From Megascapheus bottae (lineage: Eukaryota; Chordata; Mammalia; Rodentia; Geomyidae): a DNA stretch of 64,000 nt. A model generated the notes under the pieces. That model saw only the letters and a program-made list of their open reading frames with translations, had not been told where the DNA came from and did not search any database. Each line of letters starts with the position of its first letter. Positions within the stretch are counted from its first letter, which is position 1. The stretch is from NCBI GenBank assembly GCA_024803745.1, contig JANJXV010000006.1, positions 41,223,501 to 41,287,500 of the forward strand. The letters run 5' to 3'. Below, piece after piece: positions 1-11,455 of this stretch. Position numbers and translations under genes: made by a program.

Positions 1-1926
1 AGCCCAGGCCCTGGGCTAATGCCAGCAAATGGCAGGCTCACTCACGACTGGCTATTTATAGCACTGGGCTATTGAGCAGATCTGGATATTTGCAGCTTTT
101 TCTAATTCAAAACAGCTCTCGACAGCCTTGGGCCATCACAGTGTGTGTTTAAGTGCTTTTACATATCAATATCCTTAGTCTCACTGGATGCATAGATTAA
201 AACAATATTAGTCATCCGGTTTACTCCACTGAGTAAAATAAATTAGTCAGTAGTAGCCTCACATTGTTCTCCTCTGTGCTAGAGAAGAATGATTTAGCAT
301 CTGTGATCACCGAGTTTGCCTTTTCCACCTTCAGCAACAAAATCATATTGCACTGTAAGATGACTTCAGCTGTACTTTTTGAAGCATGATTCTTCTTCTC
401 CCTACATAAAGATTGTGCCATAACAGTATCTCCTCTTTCCTGTGTGGACAGCATTATGAATTATGAGTACGTCATTTACGGAAGCCTACCCATCACTGAT
501 ATTGAACAGTTCTGATGGAATGCTGCAGCCAGCTTAAACAGCTCCCCCTGCCAGACCCAATGTCACCATCAAAGAATCCACTCACCAGCAGGCCTGGATC
601 TCCCATTCATTATAAGAGATTGTAACTCATATCTAACAAACACCCAGGACACTTATAGTAATTGTATGCTCTCTAACAACTGCATGAATTTTCATGCAGG
701 TATACAAAATATTATAAAAATAGGAGGAGAAAAAAGAATATGAAGTGGGATTTGGGAGGAGCTGGGATGGGGGACAGAGTCTTGCTGCTTTTAGTAAATT
801 CCAGCTTTACTTCCTGATGGTCTTAACTCCCAAATCCCATCCTTTAAAATGTCTGCTAATCATTTTTCATTTTGCTGTGGCCTCATAGTATCATATCCCG
901 CCTCAGTACAGGGAGTTACTGGAATGTTCAACTACACTGCCTATGTATTTGATCTCTGTTTCTCTAAACCTACATATAAACTTAAAATCTAAGAGCAGAG
1001 ATTGGATGAGCTCTTAGGCTGTCTTTATGTCTCCTTCATTTTTTTCTCTCAGGTTACCAAATGGATATATGCAGAAAATTTAGAAAACACAAAAATGTGA
1101 CTGAGAAAAACCACTGAAACGCAGAGATAGCTGCTAGTCCCACTAAATGCCTAGCACTTCTTTCTTTGGATGGATGGATGCAGTTGACCTTCAATACCTG
1201 TGGGCATCAACCAAACACAGATCACATACCGTGTAATTAGGCATAGACTTTTTCTTGTCTGTAATTCCTAAATAGTACAGCATAACAATTATCAACATTC
1301 ACCTTCTACTCTTAAGTAATCTAGAGATAACTTAAAGTATATAGGAGGATCTAAATAGTTACGGGAGGATGCGGCCATTTTATACCCAAAACAATGAGAA
1401 TTTGGAGATTTCTATATCCATGACAATACTGGAAACAATTCTATACAAATACCACGCTATGTGTATACATACAAGTGTATGCATTTGTGGAGATAGACGT
1501 GTTTGGTTTTTTTTTTTACAAACTAGATATTCTATGTTTTTCATTATTTTATTGCTTAACAAATTATCTTAAACATTGTCTAAGATAATAAATTTGATTT
1601 TGAACAACTCTATAATATTCTGTCACATGAGTATCCTAGAACTTATAATATCTGTATGTTAGATTGTTTCACTATTATAAAAATTCTATGATGTACTTCT
1701 TTTTATCTATATTTTTGGACATACATCTGCTAGTATTTTTAAATGAACTCATAATGCACAAGTTTAAAGCTTTTAAACATAGTTTGCTCTGGAATTGGCA
1801 AGCAGTTTGCCATCCCCTTACTATGCACTGGAAGATACTGTTTTGCCAATTTCCTCACCATCACTGGATACTGTCATTTTTAAATGATAACTTGACAACT
1901 TCATACAAACAAATACTTTTTTAAAT
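1..1926. other. Unique or very old sequence, no gene seen
   Basis: No exon-like frame, RNA gene or recent repeat is visible. The part from about 1600 is AT-rich and reads like a worn antisense L1 or L2 fragment, but I could not fix its ends. Confidence 0.5.
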
Positions 1927-2168
1927 GGAAACCAGGTTCTAGTTGCTCACACCTGTAATCCTAGCTGCTCTGGAGGCTAAGGTCTTAGGATTACAGTTCA
2001 AAGTCAGCCCAGTCAAAGGGTACATAAGGCACTTATCTGCAAGAAGCAGATGCCAAAAAGCCAGAAACTGAGCAGTGGCCCAAGTGGGAGAGTGCCAGGC
2101 TTGAGAGAAAAAAACAAACAAGTGAGCGCTCAAGGCCCTGAATTTAAGCCCCAAGACCAACACAAAGA
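1927..2168 (+). mobile_element. SINE, B1-like left half plus Geo right half
   Basis: This is the first copy of the commonest repeat in the window, called 'B1/Geo' below. The left half has the 7SL-like text GGCTCACACCTGTAATCCTA followed by an 'AGCTACTCAGGAGGCTGAG' type block, here mutated. A linker about 'TCTCCAATTAACCACCAGAA' follows in better copies. The right half runs from 'GCCAGAAGTGG' to 'GAGTTCAAGCCCCAGGACTG'. It is non-autonomous and would depend on L1. This copy is diverged and therefore old. Confidence 0.8.
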
Positions 2169-2589
2169 AAGATGATCTAAGGTCTAATTGCTTTCACTTC
2201 CACCATTTTATTCTTAACCATGTTTTATTGAATGTACTATTGCTACTTTTTCTTTTGTGATTAGTACATTTATGCTATTTACCATTTTATACTGTGCTGT
2301 TTATATCATGCCCATAGATATGGATTTAGCCTTCTTTTTTAAAAAAAATTAGTGTTTGTCTATCACTTGCTTTGTAAGAATGTTTCTGAATTTCCATTTT
2401 GTTTATAATACTACATGACACCAATGTTTCTGATTTTTATGCACTAAAATTGGCTGATTTTTGTCCTTTGTTTTCTATTTCTTTTCCTCACCCTTTGATT
2501 GTATATTATTTATATGATTTTATGTCTTGTTGCTTTTATTTTAGTTTGAATCTTAAGTATCCCAAAAGGCTTACGAATTAAAGATCTAG
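2169..2589. other. AT-rich sequence, no gene seen
   Basis: T-rich text between a SINE and a MaLR-like LTR. It could be old antisense L1, but no motif supports this firmly. Confidence 0.4.
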
Positions 2590-2925
2590 TCATCTTTAAT
2601 AGTCCATGCGACTATGGGAAATGGCAGAACCTTCAGGAGGTGAGGCCTAGTAAAAGAAAGAAAGTTAGGTCATTGGGAACATAAAGGGACACTGAGACTC
2701 CAGTCCCTTCTTCCCTCTCTCTGTTTCTTGACCACCATGCGGTAAACAATTTCATCTGCTACATACTCTATGTATGTTCTATATTCTGGTCAAAGCACAG
2801 AAATAACAACCAACTGACCAAAGACTGAGACCTCTGAAATTATAAGCCAAAATAACTCTTTTCTCCTTATTTGTCAATTATCTTAGGTGTGTCATCACAG
2901 CAATGGAAAGCTGAATAGCTTTCCA
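2590..2925 (+). mobile_element. MaLR-like LTR relic
   Basis: The order of blocks (AGGTGAGGCCTAGT, then GGTCATTGGGAACAT, then GACCTCTGAAATTATAAGCC with an AATAA-type signal, then TCATCACAGCAATGG and AAAGCTGA) resembles ERVL-MaLR LTRs. No inner coding sequence follows, so it is a solo or truncated LTR. The family name is from memory; the subfamily is unknown. Confidence 0.5.
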
Positions 2926-2927
2926 TT
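2902..2927. repeat. Inverted repeat, 11-bp arms
   Basis: AATGGAAAGCT and AGCTTTCCATT flank a 4-base loop. It lies on the 3' edge of the LTR-like element. Confidence 0.85.
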
Positions 2928-2965
2928 TCTAGGCATAATTGCTAATGTGTTATGAACATATTCTA

Positions 2966-2988
2966 GAAACAATTCTAAGAATTGTTTC
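2966..2988. repeat. Near-perfect palindrome, 11-bp arms
   Basis: GAAACAATTCT and AGAATTGTTTC are separated by a single base. It lies only 38 bp from the previous inverted repeat. Confidence 0.85.
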
Positions 2989-3058
2989 CCTTGTACTGAT
3001 CACTGAAAAGTCATTTATGAAATTGACTACCTTCTCTCTGTTTACAAAAGTTACATAG

Positions 3059-3060
<2 letters not shown>

Positions 3061-3095
<35 letters not shown>
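3061..3095. repeat. (GT)n microsatellite
   Basis: Uninterrupted GT run of about 17 units. Confidence 0.95.
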
Positions 3096-3096
<1 letters not shown>

Positions 3097-3199
3097 ATGT
3101 TCCACGAATAAGCATTTAAGGCTTTTCTACTTGTTTTCTTTCTGATTCTTTATCTATCGTCAAATTTTTCTGACTTTATAAATGTGTTTCAAGCTCTGG

Positions 3200-3560
3200 T
3201 AGTGATAGATAACCTGTTATTTCAACATTTTTTGTTACAGTTCACATTGTTCATTTGCCCAGAAAAACTGGAGAATCCTTTTTTTGTTGTTTGAAAATAT
3301 GTTTGGATTTTGATTAGAACTGTGTGATAAATTTGTTAACAACTTTGGAAGAATTCCAGTCTTCACAATAATGAGACTCGCCATCCAGAAACACATTCTT
3401 TACTTATCTTGCTGCTTAGAGCTTGCTTGTGTAAGTACTTGGACTCTTGTAAAATTTTTTCTCCCTAATTATTGTATATTTTTCATGGCTCCTTGAAATA
3501 TTAAGTGTTGACTGGAAGAATTTTGCTGAACTCCCTTTTTAATTTTGGAGAGTTTTTCAT
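3200..3560 (-). mobile_element. Old L1 ORF2 fragment, antisense
   Basis: T-rich text with blocks such as CTTTGGAAGAATTCCAGTCT resembles the antisense of mammalian L1 ORF2. It is highly diverged, with no open frame. Confidence 0.35.
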
Positions 3561-3789
3561 TAACATTTTTAGATCCACAGGTAATATTAATTTTGGCTCT
3601 TCTTTCTAATATGTGACCTCATTTGTTTTTTGTATATCAAATTGTTTTTATTATTTTCAGAACAGCATCGAACAACAATGGTTAACTTTTGAGTTTTGAA
3701 TTTTAATAGAAACAGTATAGATAATAGATTTTTAAAGTTTATAATGGGGTAAGCCATTGTTCCAAGCAATTTGAGGATTGACCTATCTA

Positions 3790-3900
3790 CCAACTATCCC
3801 TTGAATTAAGTATTATTATTCTTCCCCATTTCATAGGAAAAGAAACTGAGGCACAGAGGAACTAAGGAACTTGCCAGTGGTCATACTGCAAGCAGTTAGA
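3790..3900 (+). mobile_element. MIR element relic
   Basis: CCCCATTTCATAGG, then GAAACTGAGGCACAGAGGAA, then GGAACTTGCCAGTGGTCA matches the core of the ancient tRNA-derived MIR SINE. It predates the rodent-specific repeats. Confidence 0.8.
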
Positions 3901-4329
3901 TCCAGGCAGTCTAAATACCAGCAGAGTGTCGATGCCTGTACTCTCATGAATAGCTCTCATCATGAATTACAATGGATGCTCTCAAAGGGACTCAACTGGC
4001 CTCACCAATATCTCTCATATCTCAGACAGCCAGTGCTAGCCTGCAGAAGACAGCCACCATTGAACTGAATCCCCCCGGTAAGAGGGTTACCAGAAAGGCC
4101 CAGATTTGCTCCAACAAAGTGTACAGACTCCTTTTTGGGAATGAATAGTTTCTAACTAAGATACCAGACACTAGAAGACCCCTGGGCACTACAGGGTCAA
4201 GAGGTCATTGGAAGGTCATCACTGCTCCTACTTTCTACACATGAACACTGGAGAGAGGGCTCTACTTTCAGGCTGACCCCCTGGGTATTAGGACTTGGGA
4301 CCAGCTATCTGACCCAAAGAACTTAATAT
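3901..4329. other. Unique sequence, no gene seen
   Basis: Short frames cross this block but have no family resemblance. Confidence 0.5.
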
Positions 4330-4529
4330 CTTTATTTTTTTTTTGGCCTGTCCTGGGCTTGAACTCAGGGCCTGAGCACTGTCCTTGGACTTTCTCAAGG
4401 CTAGAGCTCTACCACTTGAGCAACAGCATCACTTCTGGCTTTTTTCTAAGTATGTGGTACCGAGGAATCGAACCCTGGTCTTCCTGCATGCCAGGCAAGC
4501 ACTCTACCACTAGGCCAAACTCCCAGCCC
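4330..4529 (-). mobile_element. SINE, IDL-Geo-like (tRNA-like left half)
   Basis: First copy of the second SINE family. Read on the minus strand, a tRNA-like left half (GGAGTTTGGCCTAGTGGTAG, then GCTTGCC, then a GGTTCGATTCC-type B box) joins through 'AAAAAGCC' to the same right half as the B1/Geo family, and it ends in an A tail. Imperfect flanking duplications (GAACTTAATATCTTTAT and GAACTTAACATCTTTTAT) mark the insertion. I match it to IDL-Geo of Geomyoidea from memory. Confidence 0.85.
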
Positions 4530-5956
4530 GAACTTAACATCTTTTATCAGAACCTTTATGTCACCCTTAGGGAGATCATTTTGGAGTCTTTATGTGTTTC
4601 TTACATGGGGGTAGACTTTGTGGGTAGATTCATGGGCCACTCAGTGTCCCTTGTCATGTTGCTCTGGCAACCAGGCACTCTCAGCTCTCTGCCTATCTCA
4701 GAGGAAGAGCAGAAGTCGGGTACAGCCCTTGACCATTAGAAGCAAGGATGGGGCATAATTATTCTAAAGGGCAGCAAGGTCACAATGGAAGCAGAGAGAG
4801 ACTGCCTTGTATTCTCGAAGACAAGATAAATGGTCAACCAGCAAGTATATTACATGATCGGAAGACATTACAAATAGATGAGTAGAAAGCTGACAGCAGC
4901 AATCCCGGTGGGCTGCTGTGACGGCTCACACAAGTTTCTACCTAGGCCAATTCTCTGACCCAAACCCATAAGTTAAAGGAATGGCTGGATCGGTATGTGG
5001 AGAATTCTACCAGGCCCACAGCTAATGCCTACCAGCAGGGTAAGCCCACCAGTTCTACCCAAAATGGCAAAGCTAGTTACCTGAGTAAAGTGCTCACTGG
5101 AGAAAAAACAGAATAGCCTTAGGACTTTTCAAAGACTATTAGATAAAGGACCAAAGTTGACATTAGTACACCCATCAAAACTATCAGGGGATCCCTATTA
5201 CAGAAAGAATTCTCGAAGCCAGCTGGGGAGTGAAGTCTGGCCTCAGTACAGATTCAGTGTGTTTGTACACACTCTCTGAGGTCAGCTCATAAGTACATCA
5301 TCTGAATGAATACAGACTTGTAGCTTCTCACACTGGTTGCTCGGCTTCTAGTACAAGATCTGTGCAAGTTTATGAAGCTATTGTCTCTCCACTTCAATCC
5401 ATTCCCATTCCCCTACCTCTCAAATACCACCCCCCACACACACACACGCACACGCACACGTGTGCTCTACTTGGTGATGTTGAGGCAATAGCTCTGCAAA
5501 CCATCACATCTCTGCTTTGTCAGACATTAGGGAAAAGCAGAGAGATATGGTGCTAGCTGTGTGCTCCATGTTCTGGTCCATCACTCCCCCACCTTGGCAC
5601 TGACAGTCTGTTGCAATTCCCAGCACTACAATAGTTCTAGCATTTGCAGGACCCATTTCATAGTAGCTCCAGAAACACCAGCACCAGCTGGAGAAGCCAG
5701 CACACCCCTGAGAGTTCTTCGAGCCTTAGGGATCCCTTTTCCAAACTTCCACAGGAACAGAGAAGGTCTGAGTTCTAGTTCCTACTTCAGGCTTCCAGCC
5801 ATCAATGATTCCAACCTCTTCCTCATTCTCTCAGTCCTTAAAAGTAATAGTTCCTGTCTGCAGTTTGAGACCAGCATGCTCTCATTGCCTGTGCAGTTCA
5901 ATCGCTCCTTAACAGTTCTTTCCACTAACTTCTTCCTGTTAAAATAGTATGTGTAA
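4530..5956. other. Unique sequence, no gene recognised
   Basis: A 128-codon plus-strand frame starts at 5561, but its product is serine- and leucine-rich with no domain. A (CA)n tract lies inside the block. I found no splice-flanked exon to support a gene. Confidence 0.5.
5430..5461. repeat. (CA)n microsatellite, interrupted
   Basis: CA repeats with CGCA interruptions. Confidence 0.9.
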
Positions 5957-6077
5957 AGTTAGGCAACCATGACTCATGCCTGTAATCCTAGCAACTCAGA
6001 AGGCTGAAATCTAAGAATCATGGATTGAAATAAGCCCCAGTAGAAAACTCTGAGAGATCCTTATTTCAATTAAGAAG

Positions 6078-6104
6078 CAATAAATAAATAAATAAATAAA
6101 TAAA
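6078..6104. repeat. (AATA)n microsatellite
   Basis: About 6-7 units, in the linker of a SINE. Confidence 0.95.
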
Positions 6105-6190
6105 AACAGCCAGAAGTAGAGACATAGCTCAAGTAGTAGGGTGCCAGCCTTGAGCAGAACCAGGCAAGAGTGCAAGGCCTTGAGTTCAAG

Positions 6191-6228
6191 CACATACATA
6201 CATACATACATACATACATACATACATG
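6191..6228. repeat. (CATA)n microsatellite
   Basis: About 9 units, in the tail of a SINE. Confidence 0.95.
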
Positions 6229-6481
6229 GTGTCTGATTCTTGATTATAAGAAAGACCTTAAACCCCAAACCCCCACCCCCCACCCCAGCTATTGACAAGA
6301 AAATCAGAAACTAGGAAGAACATCGGGGGTCAGAGCCACCCCTAAACACTTACAGGAGTCAGGAATGACAATTCTCTTTTCACCAGACTGTACCCTAGAA
6401 AAAGCCAGGCAGATTGTGGTAGACTTTCTAAGTGCTGACCACAGCTACACTGTTCTAGAAGAATGGCTTTTTTGTTGTTGT

Positions 6482-6698
6482 TTTTGGTTTTGGTTTGGTT
6501 TTTTTGCCAGTCCTAAGGCTTGAACTCAGGGCCTGGGCACTGTCCTTAAACACTTTTTTCCTAAGACTAGAGCCCTGGCCACTTGAGCCACCGTATCACT
6601 TCTGGCTTTTTCTGTGTATGTAGTACCTAGGAATCGAACCCAGGGCTTCACACATGCTAGGCAAGCACTCTACCACTAGGCTACGCTCCAAGCCCATG
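6482..6698 (-). mobile_element. SINE, IDL-Geo-like
   Basis: Full dimer on the minus strand. The tail is a mixed T/G run on the plus strand. Confidence 0.8.
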
Positions 6699-7127
6699 AT
6701 TTTTCACTACAAGAGATCCACATGGCCACGGGCACTGAGTCTTAAGCTACTGGGTAAGTAAATGCATGCTGCTGAATCCTACCAGAAAGAAGGGTCCCAG
6801 TCAGTTTGCCTTTGCTAGGAAGAGACAGAAATGCAGTCACTGCTCAGGTCTCATGGCTGCTTTACAGTGCAATTTAACAGGTGCTAGCCCATTTGGATTT
6901 TCTGCAGAAGGCCACATGCCTGGACAAAGGTATGTCAGAGATGGTGGCTGTGCTAGTCAGATACATCAGGGTCAGAGTAGGAGAGAGCACTCAAAGCACT
7001 TAGTACGGGCTTTAGGAGGTCCAGTATTTGGGACATGTCAGGTTACCCCTCCACAGAAGTGTACCATGCTCCTCCTTCCGAGAAAGTAGTGTAGTATCTG
7101 ATAAATCTCTTCCAATTTTGCTCATTG
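6699..7127. other. Unique sequence, no gene seen
   Basis: A 107-codon frame at 6766-7089 has no recognisable motif. Confidence 0.5.
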
Positions 7128-7357
7128 TTTCCATGCTGCGGCTTGAACTCAAGAGCCTGGGTGCTGTCCCTGGGCTTCTCTTGCTTAAGGCTAATACTCT
7201 ACCGCTTGAGTCACAGCTCTACTTCCAGCTTTTGCTGGTTAGTTGGAATTAAGAGTCTCATAGACTTTCCTGCCTGAGCTGGCTTTGAACCATAATCCTC
7301 AGATCTCAGCTTCCTAAGTAGCTAGGAGTACAGGCATAAACCACTGATGCCCAACTC
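7128..7357 (-). mobile_element. SINE, B1/Geo
   Basis: Both halves are present on the minus strand. The linker appears as 'GGTTAGTTGGAATTAAGAGT'. Confidence 0.8.
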
Positions 7358-7423
7358 CTCTTCCAATTTTGGCAACTACATCCCACACACTGGTAAATCC
7401 TGCTCCAGTTTATTTAGTAAAGA

Positions 7424-7561
7424 ATAAGAAGAAAACAAGATGAGTGGGGGAGGGAAATGGGGACCAAGACATGAGAAAGGGTATCAATGTATGTGAAGTA
7501 ATGCCTCTTCTATCTGGTGAATATAATGTAACCCTTCTTTTTATTACAATAAAAATATATG
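7424..7561 (+). mobile_element. L1 3' end, strongly truncated
   Basis: Only the last part of the rodent L1 3' UTR is present (GGTATCAATGTATGTGAAGT, then TATAATGTAACCCTTC, then AATAAAAATATATG). The same end occurs at 11.0, 13.2 and 56.7 kb. The flanks AAAGAATAAGAAG and AAAGAATTAGAAG form a near-perfect 13-bp target duplication. Confidence 0.85.
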
Positions 7562-7611
7562 AAAAAAAAGAATTAGAAGGCCTCTACTTTTGAGGCTATG
7601 TTTTGTTTACA

Positions 7612-7612
<1 letters not shown>

Positions 7613-7666
<54 letters not shown>
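7613..7666. repeat. (GT)n microsatellite
   Basis: About 26 GT units at the tail side of a minus-strand SINE. Confidence 0.95.
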
Positions 7667-7667
<1 letters not shown>

Positions 7668-7898
7668 GATACTGGAGTTGGGACTTGAACTCAGGGCCTG
7701 GGCACTGTCCTCTTAGCTTTTTCACTCAAGGGTGGTGCTGTACTACAACTTGAACAACTCCACCTCCACCTTTTTACTAGTTAACTGAAGATAAGAGTCT
7801 CATAGACTTTCCTGCCCAGGGTGGCATCAAACTAGGATCCTCAGATCTCAGCCTCCTGACTAGCTGGAATCACAGGCATGAGCCACCAGCACCTGGCA
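7667..7898 (-). mobile_element. SINE, B1/Geo
   Basis: Complete minus-strand dimer. The long (GT)n lies where its A tail should be. Confidence 0.85.
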
Positions 7899-8099
7899 GG
7901 CTTTCAGTTTTGAGTGGACGCTATGTTCTTCCAAATTCATGTACTACAGCCCTAATTCCCAGAACTCCTGAATGTGACTACATATTGAGGTAAAGAACAT
8001 GATGATGTTTGTTAAAACGAGAACATTAGCGTGGACTCTAATCCATACTGACTTCTGTCCACATAAGGAAAGGAAATTTGGACATACAAAAACATACCA

Positions 8100-8328
8100 A
8101 AGCAGGAAGCACTGATGGCTCTAGCGACTCAGGAGACTAAGATCTGAGGATCATAGTTCAAAGCCAGATAAGGCTGGAGAGTCCATGAGATTCTTACCTC
8201 CAATTAACCACTAAAAAAGCAGAAGTGGCTGTGATTCAAAGTAGTAGAACACTGGCCTTGAGAGAAAAAGCTCAGAGACAGCACGTAGGCCCTGAGTACA
8301 AGCTCCACGACTGACCAAAAAAAAAAGG
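8100..8328 (+). mobile_element. SINE, B1/Geo
   Basis: Complete dimer ending in an A10 tail. Confidence 0.8.
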
Positions 8329-8732
8329 AACATTTGTTTCCTTTTTTTTCCCTGTGTCATTTATTTATTGCCCCGCCATGCTTATTGAGATCCTTTCCAA
8401 AATAAATGATTTGCCTTCTTATTTCAAGGTCTTCTGCTACAAGAATCCAAACAAAAACAGGGTACTACCTCAACCAAAAATAATTGGTAATCAACAAAAC
8501 ACTCCTAATTTCTCCCCGGGATTGCCTGGAATTCCTTTCTTCTGTGCATACAGGAAAACTATAGGAAGGAAGCACTTTGGCCTCTTAATAGATCAATATC
8601 TGATAGATAAGATAGCTGCCATATATATTCTGTGGTACAAACCCTGGAGTTCTGCCAAAGGAAGCAGTGTTCTCCTACATTTTCACATGTCCCTCTTGTA
8701 CGCTGTAAAATCTAGGTATGCCATAAGGCATT

Positions 8733-8735
8733 CCA

Positions 8736-8767
<32 letters not shown>

Positions 8768-8788
8768 CATACATATATATATATATAT
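8733..8788. repeat. (AT)n microsatellite
   Basis: AT run with GTATACATACAT interruptions. It can self-pair into a hairpin. Confidence 0.95.
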
Positions 8789-8839
8789 GCCTCTTTCCTT
8801 TCATTTGAGCAGGGATCCTCCAACATTCTTGTTTTTGTT

Positions 8840-9690
8840 GGCCAATAATATTCCTTTTAAGCATCATTATAAACTTCCACATTTTCCCTGTCTTCATTTT
8901 CTGTGCCATCACAGCCATTTCAATGGAATTTTCATTTGAATGTGTTATTCTACTTCAAAGACTGAAATGTAAAATTTCCAAGGTTCCCAGAGGCCTTCTT
9001 CCTACAATATGGCAATCCTTCCATATAAAGCCACAGTAGAGATGAACTGTCAGCAATAATAAACTGCGTTGTGCAAATTCAAGCCTGGAATCAATTCCAA
9101 AGACAATTATTCATGAGCTTGAAAGACAAAGAGAAGAACAGAGAAGAGGGAGGGACAGAATGAGAGGAGACAGACAAGAAAACGAGAAGGATGAATTTTG
9201 AAAAGCCATGAGTCATCATTTTTTCCAGAGACTTAATAACTTGGTCATTCAATAATGTTTAGAATATTTTGAGAGGATTAGGGAACAATTTCATTGTATG
9301 GTCAACATGATCAACTATTTTGTTTGGTAAGTGACATTTTAATGGCCAAACAATCACAGTGCTGCAATAAATTCTGGAAGCACAGAAATGATTTTCCTTC
9401 TGGGCTGGGTCATAATTGGAATGACTTTTCATGGGTTAACTTCCATTATGATCTGGTGACACCTCTTGTAATAATAAGCTCTCTGTGTTCTCATCTTGTC
9501 ATTTTTATCTTTCCTGACCAGATGCCATTCACACCCTGACCTTAGGATGGTGGTCAGTCATCCCTGACCTTGCAGCTAGTAAACCCAGTGGGGTTAATGA
9601 GCTACCAACACACCCAGCCCTAATTAGCTGTCAGTGGCAGCTGGAGGAGCAGAGCAGTTAGGCCAATCTTTGTGGTCTTTCATAAAAAAA
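8840..9690. other. Unique block, candidate conserved non-coding DNA
   Basis: About 850 bp without recognisable recent repeats, containing homeodomain-like and E-box-like words (ACAATTATTCATGAGC, ATTTTAATGGCC, CCCTAATTAGCTGTCA, GGCAGCTGG). No frame longer than 81 codons. The text looks like mammalian enhancer sequence, but conservation cannot be tested here. Confidence 0.35.
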
Positions 9691-9698
9691 TCTATAAG

Positions 9699-9882
9699 AG
9701 GGGGCTGGGAGTTTGGCCTAATGGTAGAGTGCTTGCCTAGCATGCACGAAGACCCGGGTTTGATTCCTCAGTACCACATACATAGAAAAAAGCCGGAAGT
9801 GGTACTGAGGCTCAAGTGGTAGAGCTCTGGCCTTGAGAAAGTCCAAGGTCAGTGCTCAGACCCTGAACTCAAGCCTCAAAGT
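9699..9882 (+). mobile_element. SINE, IDL-Geo-like
   Basis: A-box region GTTTGGCCTAATGGTAGAG and B-box GGTTTGATTCC are visible, followed by the shared right half. The A tail is lost. Confidence 0.85.
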
Positions 9883-10272
9883 TAACCTAAGCTGGAAGGG
9901 AAAATTCAAAAAGGAAAATAATTGGAAGATCCAAATTGCTTCTCAGAAAATTCCAAAGCCCTCCAATGTGCATGAGTCTAAATACTTACTTGGTAGATAG
10001 TAGAGCTGGCTTTAAGAATTCAAATACATACTCAGAGCAATGCATCTCCAAATTGTTAAGAAGTGAGGAATCATGAGATCAGATAAATGGGCCATAGCTA
10101 GTAACCAATATGTATCTTACATTTGAATATAAAATATTGGAGTTCCTGGATAGCTAACAGTCTTTCATTTAATATTGTCACGGATCAATACTAAAATCAC
10201 CTCATAACTGTATTTTCTTATTCCAACCAAAACCATCTCATAGCAGTATATTTATTTGATTAAGTGGGCATT
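9883..10272. other. Unique AT-rich sequence, no gene seen
   Basis: No motif supports a gene or a known repeat. Confidence 0.5.
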
Positions 10273-10288
10273 AAGATTACCTGGAAAA

Positions 10289-11045
10289 AAAAGCAGTATG
10301 GCAGTGCCTCAAAAGGCTAAACATAGAACTCCCCTATGACCCAGCAATTCCAACCATCCAGAAACTAGGGCATACTAAATCCACTAGCACAACAATGTTC
10401 ATTGCAGCACTATTCACCATAGCAAAGATATGGAACCAACCTAGATGTCCCTCAGTTGATGAGTGATCAACAAGATGTGGTATTTGTACACAATGGAATT
10501 CTATGCTGCTGTCAGAAAAAACGACATCACCCCATTTGTTAGGAAATGGAAAGACTTAGAAAAAATCATATTAAGTGAAGTAAGCCAGACTCAAAGGAAC
10601 TTAGGCTCAATGGTTTCCCTCATTTGTCATAATCAGTAGAAACCTTGGGCTCTCCTAGCAGAGATCTGCAATAGAGCAAAACCTTGATACATAAGGCCAT
10701 ATATTATGAAGCTAATTGAAAGGACCTCCAGGATATTGAAACAAAAGCCATATAACGAATGATTGTTGTCCTTAATGTACTATGTTATCTCTCATCTCCT
10801 TTGCTGTCCCTTGGGTATCTCATATTGTTACACTACCTCACTTTGTTAGCTGATATATTGAATTTATTTGTATTTGGTTATTTGAAAGTTGATAGGGAAG
10901 GGGGGAAAACCAAGATGGGGGGTGGGGGGGAGGGTAAAGAGTACCAAAACATGTGAAAGGGTATCAATGTATGTGAATTAATGCACTTTCTATCTGGCAA
11001 ATATCATGTAACCCTTTTATTAATGACAATAACAAACAATAAAAA
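10289..11045 (+). mobile_element. L1, young 5'-truncated copy
   Basis: Holds the end of ORF2 (text coding for a PYDPAI-type peptide) and the 3' UTR, ending in an AATAAAAAAA tail. A perfect 16-bp target duplication, AAGATTACCTGGAAAA, lies at 10273-10288 and 11046-11061. It is 5'-truncated, so it cannot move. Relative to the next copy it lacks about 20 bp within ORF2. Confidence 0.95.
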
Positions 11046-11099
11046 AAGATTACCTGGAAAAGTCATCACAAGTCTTGGCCTGGGATTTTTATTTATTAT

Positions 11100-11337
11100 T
11101 TATTTATTTTTGTCAGTCATGGGACTTGAACTCGGGGCCTGGGTATAGTCTCTGAACTTTTTTTTCTCAAGGACAGTGTTCTACCACTTTGACCACAGCG
11201 CCACTTCAGTTTTCAGGTGGTTAATTGGAGATAAGAGTCTCACAGGCTTTCCTGCCCAAGCTGGCTTCTAACCATAGTCCTTAGATGGCAGCCTCCTGAG
11301 TTGCTAGAATTGTAGGTGTGAGCCACCAGCTAGCCTG
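11100..11337 (-). mobile_element. SINE, B1/Geo
   Basis: Complete minus-strand dimer with an ATTTATT-rich tail. Confidence 0.8.
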
Positions 11338-11455
11338 AGGTTCTTGTTTGCATGGTCTCATTCAGATGGCCTGAGGTACAGTCTTATTGAAATGGTCTAC
11401 CAATCATCATTTTATATGAATTTATCCTTAATTCCATCTTTAAAAAGTTCCAGTG

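Larger units (their letters stand above)
5957..6230 (+). mobile_element. SINE, B1/Geo, with two microsatellites
   Basis: Diverged copy. An (AATA)n tract at about 6078-6104 replaces part of the linker, and a (CATA)n tract at 6191-6228 replaces the A tail. Confidence 0.75.

Noticed and set aside
4359..4739. 126-codon plus-strand frame
   Set aside because: Its first half is antisense IDL-Geo SINE; similar 'SGPEHCPWTFSRLELYHLS' products recur wherever that SINE lies on the minus strand.
5561..5947. 128-codon plus-strand frame
   Set aside because: Low-information composition, no domain, no splice or promoter context; consistent with a chance open frame.
9699..9780. Possible tRNA gene
   Set aside because: A and B boxes are present but the unit continues into the Geo half and recurs many times; it is a SINE head, not a tRNA gene.
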